A DNA stretch of 13,354 bases from Bacteroidales bacterium. GTDB taxonomy: Bacteria > Bacteroidota > Bacteroidia > Bacteroidales > WCHB1-69. The notes under the pieces are model-generated. The model ran no database searches, was not told the origin of the DNA, and saw nothing but the letters and a program-made list of their open reading frames with translations. Both the position numbers and the translations under genes were made by a program. This document shows positions 1 through 7,441 of the stretch, piece by piece (within the stretch, counting starts at the first letter, position 1; every line of letters starts with the position of its first letter). The DNA lies in assembly GCA_031273515.1 (NCBI GenBank), contig JAISRU010000215.1, positions 1 through 13,354 on the forward strand, read 5' to 3'.

Positions 1-1236
1 GATATTCAGGGCGGATATCAGGAGAAGAAATTCGGAGCAAATTCTTTTTATTCTGCCGTCTACAAAGAACAATACGAACATACCCGTACCTTTTTCACAA
101 GCGGCAAATACGAACAGACCATCAATCAATTCAAAATTCGGTCTGCCGTTTATTTCCGAAAACATTTCGACCGATTTGAACTCTTTCGCAACGAAGCTCC
201 TGCATGGTATGTCGGACACAATTATCATCAGACTACAGTCGTAGGCGCTGATTTTCAGGGAGCGTACAATTACAAATGGGGAAATACCGCCATCGGGACT
301 GATTACAGGGAAGAGTTGATACAAAGCAACAATCTGGGCGATCCGCTTGCTGTTCCTGTTGCCGTTCCCTTTGAGAACGGTTCTGTTTTCTACGATAAGG
401 CAAAAACACGCCGACATATCGGGTTGCAGTTGCAGCAGAATTACCATTACAGGAACTTCAAGACTTCTTTAGGAATAAAAGGAAAATGGAGCAACGATTA
501 CAGTTTCAACTGGAACGTAGGAATAAACGGCGTTCTGTTTTTACCCGGACATATCGAAATCAATTATTTTGTTCAAAATGTATATCGATTGCCCACTTTC
601 ACCGATTTATATTACAGTAGCGCATCTCAAACAGGGAACCCTAATTTGAAACCGGAACAGGCTCTCGTCGGAGAAGTTTCGGCAGTATGGTTGTCGGGAG
701 CGTGGTCGGCGGGGATGACAGTTTTTTATCGCTATGGATTTCAGATTATCGATTGGGTGCGTCTGTCTTTGGAAGAGAAGTGGTTTAGCGCCAACATGAC
801 TAATCTACAGGCTACAGGAGCAGATGTGTCTGCAACGTTTTCTCCTAAGAAGTCGTATCTGTCCCGAATAGGGATTTACTATAATTATCTGTATGTCAGC
901 AAAAACACACAAGGATACCATTCCTTATATGCGACCGATTATTTGCGACATCAAATCAAAGTGAACATTCAACACAAAATCTACCGAAATCTGTATGCCG
1001 GATGGCAATTCAACTGGCAGGACAGAGCAGGAACATATCCGAATGTAAACACGAATACAGAACAGTCGTACAAACCGTATCTGTTGTGTAATCTGAAGAT
1101 AAGTCTGAAAATGGAGAAAGTGCAGGTCTTTCTGGAAGCTGTCAATCTGTTTAACGTGACCTATCTCGACTTAGGTAATCTGCCTCAACCGGGAATATGG
1201 ATTAAAGGAGGAATAACACTACGAATTGAGAATTGA
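1..1236 (+). CDS. TonB-dependent outer-membrane receptor, C-terminal part (5' end outside window)
   Basis: The frame is open from base 1 to a TGA at 1234-1236, giving 411 residues of the membrane barrel; the signal peptide, TonB box and plug lie off the left edge. Alternating aromatic and polar residues suggest beta strands throughout. Around fragment residues 190-220 there is the RLPTFTDLYY motif followed by GNPNLKPEQ, typical of the receptor barrel of the BtuB/siderophore type, and near the end an EAVNLFNVTY segment, also typical. Such proteins import cobalamin, iron chelates or other scarce ligands using TonB energy. A cobalamin (BtuB-like) receptor is my best guess, but the substrate cannot be read from this fragment. 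Oddly, the protein ends ...ITLRIEN rather than in the usual terminal aromatic residue, and these last codons lie in a 7-bp intergenic repeat. Confidence 0.9.
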   Translation, partial: DIQGGYQEKKFGANSFYSAVYKEQYEHTRTFFTSGKYEQTINQFKIRSAVYFRKHFDRFELFRNEAPAWYVGHNYHQTTVVGADFQGAYNYKWGNTAIGTDYREELIQSNNLGDPLAVPVAVPFENGSVFYDKAKTRRHIGLQLQQNYHYRNFKTSLGIKGKWSNDYSFNWNVGINGVLFLPGHIEINYFVQNVYRLPTFTDLYYSSASQTGNPNLKPEQALVGEVSAVWLSGAWSAGMTVFYRYGFQIIDWVRLSLEEKWFSANMTNLQATGADVSATFSPKKSYLSRIGIYYNYLYVSKNTQGYHSLYATDYLRHQIKVNIQHKIYRNLYAGWQFNWQDRAGTYPNVNTNTEQSYKPYLLCNLKISLKMEKVQVFLEAVNLFNVTYLDLGNLPQPGIWIKGGITLRIEN

Positions 1237-1242
1237 GAATTG
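1224..1242. repeat. AATTGAG 7-bp tandem repeat at receptor 3' end
   Basis: About 2.7 copies of AATTGAG. The first copies supply the last codons and the TGA stop of the receptor gene. The same heptamer family (AATTGAG/AATTGAA) recurs at 7206-7238 and 7317-7330. Confidence 0.85.
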
Positions 1243-1325
1243 TCTGCGAACGAGGATTGTCTTCCCTCTTTGTCCTCTTCCCGCAGAGATGCAAAACAAG
1301 GAACTTTACAGCGGTTACATCTGCG

Positions 1326-1353
1326 CACGTGTGCGGCTAAATCTGCACACGTG
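1326..1353. repeat. Perfect 9-bp inverted repeat (hairpin)
   Basis: CACGTGTGC at 1326-1334 pairs exactly with GCACACGTG at 1345-1353 across a 10-base loop. It lies about 90 bases after the receptor stop codon. No T-run follows on either strand, so it is not a classical intrinsic terminator, though it could still slow or stabilise the receptor transcript. Confidence 0.7.
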
Positions 1354-1427
1354 AGAAAATTTATCCGCATCAGGGAGAAAATTTATCCGCATCAGGGAGA
1401 AAATTTATTTGCATCAGGGAGAAAATT
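1353..1427. repeat. 22-bp tandem repeat, about 3.4 copies
   Basis: Units begin at 1353, 1375, 1397 and 1419. The first two (1353-1374, 1375-1396) are identical, the third differs at two bases (TTATTTGCAT for TTATCCGCAT), and the fourth matches only over its first 9 bases. The period is not a multiple of three, so a coding repeat is unlikely. Confidence 0.9.
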
Positions 1428-1502
1428 CAGTCAGACAAGCGAAAAAAAATGATTGCTGATAATGTGACAGTTACAAAAACACGAATATAGAACAGCAATG
1501 CC

Positions 1503-1572
1503 TGTCCCATTAGGGACAAAATGTTGGTAGAAAATGGAATGTCAAACACCCGCGCCGTCCCGTCAGGGACGG
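1503..1572. repeat. Pair of REP-like palindromic units
   Basis: Unit 1 is TGTCCC-ATTA-GGGACA (1503-1518); unit 2 is CCGTCCC-GTCA-GGGACGG (1555-1572), with centres 53 bases apart. Both arms are perfect, both loops are 4 bases, and each unit is followed by a related AATGT tail. The arrangement resembles dispersed REP elements, mobilised in other bacteria by RAYT transposases; no such transposase is in this window. Confidence 0.75.
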
Positions 1573-1596
1573 AATGTGGCATAAAACAAATGGATA

Positions 1597-1611
1597 TTGA
1601 GCCTGTCGAAA
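1597..1611. repeat. Dispersed TTGAGC-GTCGAAA element, copy 1
   Basis: TTGAGCCTGTCGAAA. Related copies lie at 7385-7400 and 7455-7469. Elements of this shape are familiar as short dispersed intergenic repeats in Bacteroidota genomes; their function is not known to me. Confidence 0.65.
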
Positions 1612-1706
1612 TAATGTCAAAACAAAAAGCAGGATATGGTTGCACAACACATTGAATTTACATGCCAAAAAATACATCAAATTAAAAAATAAGGTACTAA
1701 AATCTA

Positions 1707-1726
1707 AAATCCTGATTCAGACAATT
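1707..1726. repeat. 20-bp dispersed repeat module, copy 1
   Basis: Identical over 20 bases to 7552-7571 (contains CCTGATTCAGAC). Here it lies before the 37-bp module at 1741; in the other locus it lies after it. Confidence 0.85.
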
Positions 1727-1740
1727 AGAGTAATCATAGT

Positions 1741-1777
1741 CCATCAGATAAATCATTAGAATCACAGTTCAAGACAA
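1741..1777. repeat. 37-bp dispersed repeat module, copy 1
   Basis: Identical over all 37 bases to 7506-7542; it begins CCATCAGATAAATC and ends GTTCAAGACAA. A TAATCAT motif precedes both copies with a small length difference. Perfect identity in non-coding DNA over 5.7 kb points to a dispersed repeat family or recent copying. Confidence 0.9.
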
Positions 1778-1813
1778 AAGCGTCGCTTTGCGCCCTCGTC
1801 CACTTGTTTACTG

Positions 1814-1840
1814 AAAAAAAGGGCTGCCCAAAGGCAGCCC
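1814..1840 (-). terminator. Intrinsic terminator downstream of pruA
   Basis: Read on the minus strand, an 8-bp perfect GC-rich stem (GGGCTGCC and GGCAGCCC, 1821-1840 on the plus strand) with a 4-base loop is followed by seven Ts (complement of A1814-1820). It starts 51 bases after the pruA stop and fits the end of the tyrS-barrel-pruA transcript. Confidence 0.93.
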
Positions 1841-1891
1841 GTCGTTTAATAAAATTAATTAGCCAACGAAAGGTTTCTTTTCTATCCTACT

Positions 1892-3520
1892 CTACTTTTC
1901 AAGGAAAGGATATTTGTAGTCTGTAGGAGGATTGATGTTCTCTTTGATAGTTCGTGGGGACGTCCAACGAATTAAATTCAGATAACTGCCTGCTTTATCA
2001 TTTGTTCCGGATGCTCTTGCTCCTCCGAATGGTTGTTGTCCGACGACTGCTCCTGTTGGTTTGTCGTTAATATAGAAATTCCCCGAAGCATAACGCAAAT
2101 ACTTGTCCGCAACCATTACCGCATAACGATCGTGAGCCATGATCGACCCCGTAAGCGCATAAGGCGAAGTCTGATCACATAATTTTAATGTTTCTTCATA
2201 CAAAGCGTCTTCGTAGACATAAACAGTCAAAACAGGACCAAAGATTTCTTCCACCATGCTTTCATATTTCGGATTCTTCGCCAGAATAATGGTCGGTTCA
2301 ATGAAATATCCTTTCGATTTATCACATTTTCCTCCTGCCAGAATTTCGGCTTCGTTCGACTTTTGCGCCCGTTCGATATATCCTGCAATATTATCGAATG
2401 AATTTTCGTCAATTACCGCATTAACGAAATTGGAAAAATCAAGCACGTCGCCCATCTTGATTTCTTTGAGCATGTCGAGCATGTATTTTTTTGTTTCGTC
2501 CCAGAGAGAAACCGGAATGTACGCTCTGGATGCGGCAGAACATTTTTGTCCCTGAAACTCAAAAGAACCGCGAACAAGCGCTGTTGCCAATTCTTTTGCA
2601 TCGGCGCTGCTGTGAGCAAACACGAAATCTTTACCTCCTGTTTCGCCCACCAATTTGGGATAGGTCTTGTATTTGGCTGTGTTTTCTCCCACCGTCTTCC
2701 AGAAACTGTTGAAAACACCTGTCGATCCGGTAAAATGAATTCCGCCGAAATCAGGATCGTTCAACACCACATTGCTGATTATCGCGCCCGAACCCGGTAC
2801 AAAATTAATAACACCGTCGGGAATGCCTGCTTCACGGAATATCTCCATGGCATAATAGCTCGAAAGTAAAGAAGTTGTGGCAGGTTTCCACACGGTAACA
2901 TTGCCCATCAGCACAGGACTGATGTTCAGATTGACAGCAATAGCTGTGAAATTAAACGGCGTAATGGTATAAACAAAACCTTCCAAAGGACGATATTCCA
3001 CTCTGTTGATGCTGTCGCCGGAAGATAAAGGCTGATCGGCATATATTTTAGCCGCAAAATGAGGATTGAAACGCATAAAGTCGATCGACTCGCAAGCGGA
3101 ATCTATTTCTGCCTGCATGGCGTTTTTTGCCTGTCCGAGCATACAGGACGCATTCATTACATAACGGTATTTCGTTGCAAACAATTCGGCGGCACGTAGA
3201 ATGATACTGCTGCGTTCTTCCCATGGGAGATTTGCCCATGCTTCTTTTGCTTCCATAGCGGCGTCAACAGCCATGCGGACTTCTTTTTCCGTACACTGAT
3301 GATAGGTCGCCAAAACATGTTGATGATTGGTCGGCATGACCACTTTTCCGATTTTACCTGTCTTTATTTTCTTACCGCCAATGATAAGAGGAATTTCAAC
3401 CTGTGTATTAAATTGTCGGTCTAATTCTGCCTGTAATAGACGACGTTCCTCACTTCCCGGAGCATACGATTTGACCGCTTCGTTTCGTGGTTCTCTGAAA
3501 TTAAAAATTGCATTATTCAT
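1892..3520 (-). CDS. pruA: L-glutamate gamma-semialdehyde dehydrogenase (1-pyrroline-5-carboxylate dehydrogenase)
   Basis: A 542-residue aldehyde dehydrogenase that oxidises glutamate gamma-semialdehyde (open form of pyrroline-5-carboxylate) to glutamate with NAD+, the last step of proline and part of arginine/ornithine catabolism, in the cytosol. Visible hallmarks are the oxyanion Asn in TPFNFTA (N190), the cofactor-fold motif FTGST (263-267), the general base Glu in LVGETGGK (E293), the nucleophile Cys in FQGQKCSAASR (C327), the EIFGPV motif (about 425-430) and the C-terminal PFGGARASGTNDKAG block. Length and sequence fit stand-alone PruA without the PutA proline dehydrogenase domain. The frame is open 17 codons further upstream, but that extension would overlap the preceding gene's stop; the ATG at 3520 starts the MNNAIFNFREP N-terminus expected of the family. 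It lies 34 bases behind the barrel gene and ahead of a strong terminator, so it is probably the last gene of the operon. Confidence 0.95.
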   Translation of the reverse strand: MNNAIFNFREPRNEAVKSYAPGSEERRLLQAELDRQFNTQVEIPLIIGGKKIKTGKIGKVVMPTNHQHVLATYHQCTEKEVRMAVDAAMEAKEAWANLPWEERSSIILRAAELFATKYRYVMNASCMLGQAKNAMQAEIDSACESIDFMRFNPHFAAKIYADQPLSSGDSINRVEYRPLEGFVYTITPFNFTAIAVNLNISPVLMGNVTVWKPATTSLLSSYYAMEIFREAGIPDGVINFVPGSGAIISNVVLNDPDFGGIHFTGSTGVFNSFWKTVGENTAKYKTYPKLVGETGGKDFVFAHSSADAKELATALVRGSFEFQGQKCSAASRAYIPVSLWDETKKYMLDMLKEIKMGDVLDFSNFVNAVIDENSFDNIAGYIERAQKSNEAEILAGGKCDKSKGYFIEPTIILAKNPKYESMVEEIFGPVLTVYVYEDALYEETLKLCDQTSPYALTGSIMAHDRYAVMVADKYLRYASGNFYINDKPTGAVVGQQPFGGARASGTNDKAGSYLNLIRWTSPRTIKENINPPTDYKYPFLEK

Positions 3521-3554
3521 AAACTTAACTATTAAAAATTTTATATTTATTTTA

Positions 3555-4394
3555 TTAAAAACTAAAAGCAAAACCTATATTCAGGTCGAAAGCGCCAAAC
3601 TGCGTCAGTACTTTATCAACTTTCACAGTAGGAGCTAACCATCCTTTCTCATAAGTAAAATGGAAATACGACCAGTCCAATCCGACGCCCAATTCTACAT
3701 GATCGGTAAGGGCATATAAAAATTTTGTTCCCACAGTAGCAGAAAGTCCCAGAACCATATCATTCTTATAGACAAATTGGTGTTTAACTTCGGCATAGGT
3801 TTGATCTGCCTGAATTTCTTTGATATAATATTCGGCTTTATAAGGCGGAACCATGGCAAGCACAACGCCTATATTGCCTTTTATCTGAATATTAAATCGC
3901 GTTGCCGGATGAAAATTGCCCATAAAACTAAGCTGTGCCGTAGGAAGCATCCAATTGCCGACGCTAACAGTCGAGGATTTCGACGAAGCAAGCGCACCGT
4001 CTCGGGTAGAAGCGATTAATGTTTCCTGATATTTTGTAGGATTGGCAATCAGATAGGTAACTCCTCCTTCTATTCCGATAGCGAAGGTCTTGGTACGCGG
4101 AATAATCACATGCAGAAAAAAAGACCCTCTGCCACCGATAAAGGCTTTCTCTTTAGAGAGCGCATCCATCAAAGCAAAAGAACCGCCCATACTGAAGCCG
4201 AAATTAATAATGTGTCCTTCTATACCTGAAGCAAGTTTCAAACGTCCGCCTCTGGGGATTTTCGTCGAGGGCAACACGCCATCCCTGAAATTTTCAGTAT
4301 CAGCGCTGCTCCCGTTTTGCTTATTCTCCGCAACAAGCGGATTTGAAAGTATGATGAACAATAAAGCGAGTAGTACAGTTACAGTTTGTTTCAT
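3555..4394 (-). CDS. Predicted outer-membrane beta-barrel protein of unknown function
   Basis: A 279-residue protein with a clear signal peptide: Lys at position 2, a hydrophobic core over about residues 5-17, and probable cleavage after A22 (LVA). The rest has alternating Gly/aromatic/hydrophobic stretches (for example GHIINFGFSMGGSFALM, FAIGIEGGVTYLI, HVELGVGLDWSYFHFTYEKG) and ends FDLNIGFAFSF, with the terminal Phe expected for folding by the BAM complex. I do not recognise a specific family; it resembles the small porin-like barrels common in Bacteroidota. No catalytic motif is visible. It starts 18 bases after the tyrS stop and ends 34 bases before pruA, with no promoter box in either gap, so it is probably co-transcribed with both. 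Function is unknown; membrane location is inferred from sequence pattern. Confidence 0.85.
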   Translation of the reverse strand: MKQTVTVLLALLFIILSNPLVAENKQNGSSADTENFRDGVLPSTKIPRGGRLKLASGIEGHIINFGFSMGGSFALMDALSKEKAFIGGRGSFFLHVIIPRTKTFAIGIEGGVTYLIANPTKYQETLIASTRDGALASSKSSTVSVGNWMLPTAQLSFMGNFHPATRFNIQIKGNIGVVLAMVPPYKAEYYIKEIQADQTYAEVKHQFVYKNDMVLGLSATVGTKFLYALTDHVELGVGLDWSYFHFTYEKGWLAPTVKVDKVLTQFGAFDLNIGFAFSF

Positions 4395-4412
4395 TTATCT
4401 ATATAATTACGA

Positions 4413-5696
4413 TTAATTTACAACGATTACATAATAGTTTTTCTTTCCTTTCTGGATCAGTAGATACTGATTATTGAGCAATTTATTTTCATCTACCACG
4501 AACGTATCCGTGATTTTCGTTTTATTGACCGAAACACCCTGATCTTTCAACATCCGACGGGCTTCTCCTTTCGATGCGAAAATATCGGTTTGTTCTGTAA
4601 GCAGTTCCACAATTCCTATTCCGTTTTTCAGACAGGAAGAGGATACAATATAATGAGGAACTCCTTCAAAAACAGAAAAGAAAACCTCTTTGGAGAAGGC
4701 AGACAAACTCTCTGCGGTTCCTTTTCCAAAAAGAATTTCACTTGCTTCCACGCTTGCCTGAAAGTCTTTTTCGGAATGAACCCGTATTGTCAGTTCTTTA
4801 GCCAGCGCTTTTTGCAATATGCGCAAATGCGGGTTCTGATTGTGTTCCTGTTCCATAGCCTCGATTTCCGCTTTGGAAAGCAAGGTAAAAATACGGATGA
4901 ACTGCTTTGCATCCTCGTCGGAACAGTTCAGCCAGAATTGGTAGAAAGCATACGGCGACGTCTTTTGAGGATCGAGCCAGACATTGCCTTTTTCTGTCTT
5001 TCCGAATTTGCCGCCGTCAGCTTTTGTGATTAAAGGACAGGTAAGTCCGAAAGCCTCTCCACCCGTTACGCGACGGATAAGTTCTGTCCCTGTGGTGATA
5101 TTGCCCCATTGATCCGAACCGCCCATTTGCAAACGACAACCTTTTGTCTGATATAAATGCAAATAATCAAATCCCTGCAATAACTGATACGAAAATTCGG
5201 TGAATGAAATCCCGGTCGCAATTCTTTTCTTGACCGAATCTTTCGCCATCATATAATTGACCGTTAAATGTTTTCCTATATCGCGAATAAAATCCAGAAA
5301 AGAATAATCTTTTGTCCAGTCGTAATTGTTGAGCAGTTCGGCAGGATTCTCTTTGTCGTCAAAATCCAGAAAACGGGCAATCTGTTTCTTGATAGCCGCT
5401 ACATTATGAGCAATTTCGTCTAAGGACAACAGATTTCTTTCTTCCGATTTGAAAGAAGGATCTCCAATCATTCCCGTAGCTCCGCCTGTAACCACGATGG
5501 GTTTGTGTCCGTGCAGTTGCAAATGTTTGAGCAACATCAGACTTACCAAATGTCCAATATGCAGCGAATCTGCCGTAGGGTCAATTCCCACGTATGCAGC
5601 AGTCTTTTCTTTTGCAAGCATTTCCGCTGTTCCCGGCATGATATCGTGTATCATCCCTCTCCATTTTAATTCTTCAACAAAGTTCATTTTTCCCAT
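4413..5696 (-). CDS. tyrS: Tyrosyl-tRNA synthetase
   Basis: A 427-residue class I aminoacyl-tRNA synthetase that charges tRNA-Tyr with tyrosine in the cytosol. The HIGH signature is at residues 46-49 (DSLHIGHLV), the second ATP-binding signature appears as KFGKT (230-234, the usual TyrRS form of KMSKS), and the tyrosine/tRNA pocket motifs [12 protein letters not shown] and GGSDQWGNI (about 171-200) are intact. Residues about 360-427 form an S4-like RNA-binding domain ([18 protein letters not shown]). Length is normal. The start may instead be the second ATG at 5687 ([12 protein letters not shown]), which matches the typical TyrRS N-terminus better; the difference is three residues. A TAnnTTTG box lies 15 bases upstream, implying a very short leader, and I see no T-box riboswitch. 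The barrel gene follows after 18 bases. Confidence 0.97.
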   Translation of the reverse strand: MGKMNFVEELKWRGMIHDIMPGTAEMLAKEKTAAYVGIDPTADSLHIGHLVSLMLLKHLQLHGHKPIVVTGGATGMIGDPSFKSEERNLLSLDEIAHNVAAIKKQIARFLDFDDKENPAELLNNYDWTKDYSFLDFIRDIGKHLTVNYMMAKDSVKKRIATGISFTEFSYQLLQGFDYLHLYQTKGCRLQMGGSDQWGNITTGTELIRRVTGGEAFGLTCPLITKADGGKFGKTEKGNVWLDPQKTSPYAFYQFWLNCSDEDAKQFIRIFTLLSKAEIEAMEQEHNQNPHLRILQKALAKELTIRVHSEKDFQASVEASEILFGKGTAESLSAFSKEVFFSVFEGVPHYIVSSSCLKNGIGIVELLTEQTDIFASKGEARRMLKDQGVSVNKTKITDTFVVDENKLLNNQYLLIQKGKKNYYVIVVN

Positions 5697-5710
5697 TTCT
5701 ATTCAGGCTG

Positions 5711-5718
5711 CAAATTTA
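5711..5718 (-). promoter_or_regulatory. Bacteroidota-type -7 box (TAAATTTG) for tyrS operon
   Basis: Minus-strand TAAATTTG exactly fits the TAnnTTTG consensus and lies in the 57-base gap between the DUF389 stop and the tyrS start. A clear TTG -33 element at the usual 17-23 base spacing is not visible, so this is moderate evidence for a separate tyrS promoter. Confidence 0.55.
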
Positions 5719-5753
5719 CATGATTTTTTTGTAAGTAACGACATTTGGTTCAA

Positions 5754-7163
5754 TTATTCTGTCTGACGAATTGAATTGCTTAATTTTAGACGCTTTAAAT
5801 TCAAACGTACCTGCAACCATTTTTCCAAGCGATGCATGTCTTCCTCAGAGGGTTCTTGCTCCCAAAGCACGTAGGCAGTAGGAATGGTATCGGTTGTTAA
5901 TGTTTGTATATCAGTATATAACATCTTCGATATGGAAAAAGAACAGATGTTGTTGAATTGCGTCTTGATTTCTTTGGCAATTTGTTCATTCGGAATGATT
6001 TCTCCCTGCAGTTGGGCGATTTTGGTCTTGTATTCGGTAATTTCCTGTGTAAGTTCGGTATTCTTTTTATACAAATCTTCCATGAATGCTCCGCTGATTT
6101 GTATCTCGCTTCCGGCTATGGGCTGACGAATGACAAGATTGGTGTTTTTCAATCCAAATTCAGGCAATTTCTTCTGAAGATTTTCAATCTGATCTTCTCC
6201 CAAAGGTTTTCCCACCAAGACAAGCGAGATAGTCGATTCTTTTCGAGAATATTCCCGCGAAGACCCAACAATCTGTACATTTTCGAGAAGCGGATTTGTT
6301 TCTAAATCGTTCATAAATCGGATGGCATTGGAATTAAACGACGTTTCCTGTATCATATTAAATGCCATGAAAATACTCGGCACTCCCACCAGCGTCGTGA
6401 AAATATAAATGTAACGCTTTACTTTTTTTGCCTTTTGCGCATCTAAAAAAGCACGTTTGGGGAATTTCAGATAATACGAAATAAGCACGGTGGCAAGAGC
6501 AATAAAAAAGGAATTGATGAAAAACAGATAGAAAGCGCCTATAAAAAAATTCAGCTGACCTGTCGCGAGTCCGTATCCGGCGGTACACAGCGGAGGCATT
6601 AAAGCGGTCGCAATAGCCACGCCCGACACGATGGTTATTTTTTCGCCTTTTCGGGAATGAGCCACAATGCCTGCCAGACCGCCAAAAAAAGCAATCAGCA
6701 CATCGTAAATAGTAGGACGTGTCCGTGCAAGGAGTTCAGACTGAGCGTCACTCAAAGGTGAAATGAAAAAATAAAGGGTTGAAGCCATAATGCTTATCAC
6801 CACCATAGAAGCAAAATTGCGCAAAGAACGGTTCAGCATCTGATTGTCGCTGATGCCGACCGCCAGACCAATCCCCATGATAGGTCCCATTAATGGAGAA
6901 ATCAGCATCGCTCCAATAATGACAGCAGTTGAATTGACATTCAGTCCGACCGAAGCAATAATAATGGCAAAAATCAAAATCCAGACGTTAGCGCCTCTAA
7001 ATTCGATGCCTTCTTCTATTCGTTTAATCGTGGCTTTATCGTCGCTGTCCAAGTGCAGACTGATAAATCGCTTTACAATTACGCTGACATAACGCAAAAT
7101 ATAAGGTAGTCCCTTTTTATCGATCATGTTGTCTTTCTGTGTATTGACGTTAGGTTCATCCAT
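5754..7163 (-). CDS. DUF389 family multi-pass membrane protein
   Basis: A 469-residue inner-membrane protein of the DUF389 family, of unknown biochemical function. Seven hydrophobic segments are visible at about residues 58-75, 77-103, 117-137, 152-169, 176-199, 204-232 and 250-271, with the family's characteristic blocks NSTAVIIGAMLISPLMGPIMG, GGLAGIVAHSR and VAIATALMPPLCTAGYGL. The C-terminal 200 residues are soluble and include a probable coiled coil at about 361-390 (LYKKNTELTQEITEY). The frame can be extended 6 codons to a TTG at 7181, but the promoter box at 7190-7197 would then leave almost no leader, so the ATG at 7163 is chosen. The gene precedes tyrS on the same strand with a 57-base gap that carries its own promoter box, so it may be a separate unit or partly read through. 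Confidence 0.92.
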   Translation of the reverse strand: MDEPNVNTQKDNMIDKKGLPYILRYVSVIVKRFISLHLDSDDKATIKRIEEGIEFRGANVWILIFAIIIASVGLNVNSTAVIIGAMLISPLMGPIMGIGLAVGISDNQMLNRSLRNFASMVVISIMASTLYFFISPLSDAQSELLARTRPTIYDVLIAFFGGLAGIVAHSRKGEKITIVSGVAIATALMPPLCTAGYGLATGQLNFFIGAFYLFFINSFFIALATVLISYYLKFPKRAFLDAQKAKKVKRYIYIFTTLVGVPSIFMAFNMIQETSFNSNAIRFMNDLETNPLLENVQIVGSSREYSRKESTISLVLVGKPLGEDQIENLQKKLPEFGLKNTNLVIRQPIAGSEIQISGAFMEDLYKKNTELTQEITEYKTKIAQLQGEIIPNEQIAKEIKTQFNNICSFSISKMLYTDIQTLTTDTIPTAYVLWEQEPSEEDMHRLEKWLQVRLNLKRLKLSNSIRQTE

Positions 7164-7189
7164 GTTGATACAGGTTTTCAAATAATTGG

Positions 7190-7197
7190 CAAATGTA
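7190..7197 (-). promoter_or_regulatory. Bacteroidota-type -7 box (TACATTTG) for DUF389 gene
   Basis: Minus-strand TACATTTG matches TAnnTTTG 26 bases upstream of the ATG at 7163. Nineteen bases further upstream is TTTC, one base off the TTTG -33 consensus, and it falls inside the 7-bp tandem repeat at 7206-7238. Confidence 0.6.
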
Positions 7198-7205
7198 CAT
7201 AAATT

Positions 7206-7238
7206 AATTGAGAATTGAAAATTGAAAATTGAAAATTG
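7206..7238. repeat. 7-bp tandem repeat AATTGA(A/G), 4.7 copies
   Basis: AATTGAG, then three AATTGAA units, then AATTG. The array starts 9 bases upstream of the DUF389 -7 box and covers the position where a -33 element would lie. A two-copy relative is at 7317-7330. Confidence 0.9.
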
Positions 7239-7345
7239 CGCAAGCGACGATTTTTGTTTCCCGCAGAGTTACACAGATTTTCCGCAAATATACGCAGAAA
7301 AACGCATCCCTAATCTAATTGAAAATTGAAAAGATTGATTGTGAG

Positions 7346-7368
7346 AATTTCCTGAGAATGAGGAAATT
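7346..7368. repeat. Perfect 8-bp inverted repeat (hairpin)
   Basis: AATTTCCT (7346-7353) pairs with AGGAAATT (7361-7368) across a 7-base loop. The stem is AT-rich and no T-run follows on the minus strand, so it is at best a weak terminator for S41 gene 1. Confidence 0.55.
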
Positions 7369-7384
7369 AGCACACAGATTTATA

Positions 7385-7400
7385 TTGAGCGTAGTCGAAA
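7385..7400. repeat. Dispersed TTGAGC-GTCGAAA element, copy 2
   Basis: TTGAGCGTAGTCGAAA, one base longer in the centre than the other two copies, with an ATA before it and ATATGAC after it; copy 1 has a similar ATA...ATAATGTC context. Confidence 0.6.
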
Positions 7401-7441
7401 TATGACACTGATGATACAGATGAACACAGATTTTTTATCTC

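Larger units (their letters stand above)
1237..1891. other. Repeat-rich convergent intergenic region
   Basis: These 655 bases separate the plus-strand receptor gene from the minus-strand pruA gene. No convincing gene is present; the short open frames cross palindromes and tandem repeats. The region holds a 9-bp hairpin, a 22-bp tandem repeat, two REP-like palindromes, one TTGAGC-GTCGAAA element, two dispersed modules that recur near 7.5 kb, and the pruA-side terminator. Each is listed separately. Confidence 0.8.

Noticed and set aside
1240..1452. 70-codon plus-strand open frame
   Set aside because: It begins at a TTG inside the heptamer repeat and its sequence is built largely from the hairpin and the 22-bp tandem repeat read in shifting frames; no family features.
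1427..1645. 72-codon minus-strand open frame
   Set aside because: It runs across both REP-like palindromes and a TTGAGC element; the composition is explained by repeats, not by coding selection.
2256..2869. Plus-strand open frames opposite pruA
   Set aside because: They are antisense shadows of a well-conserved dehydrogenase gene and show no domain of their own.
3521..3571. 17-residue N-terminal extension of PruA
   Set aside because: It would overlap the stop of the upstream barrel gene, and the family N-terminus begins at the ATG at 3520.
5697..5753. T-box or other riboswitch controlling tyrS
   Set aside because: The gap is only 57 bases and is mostly promoter; there is no room for a specifier stem or antiterminator.
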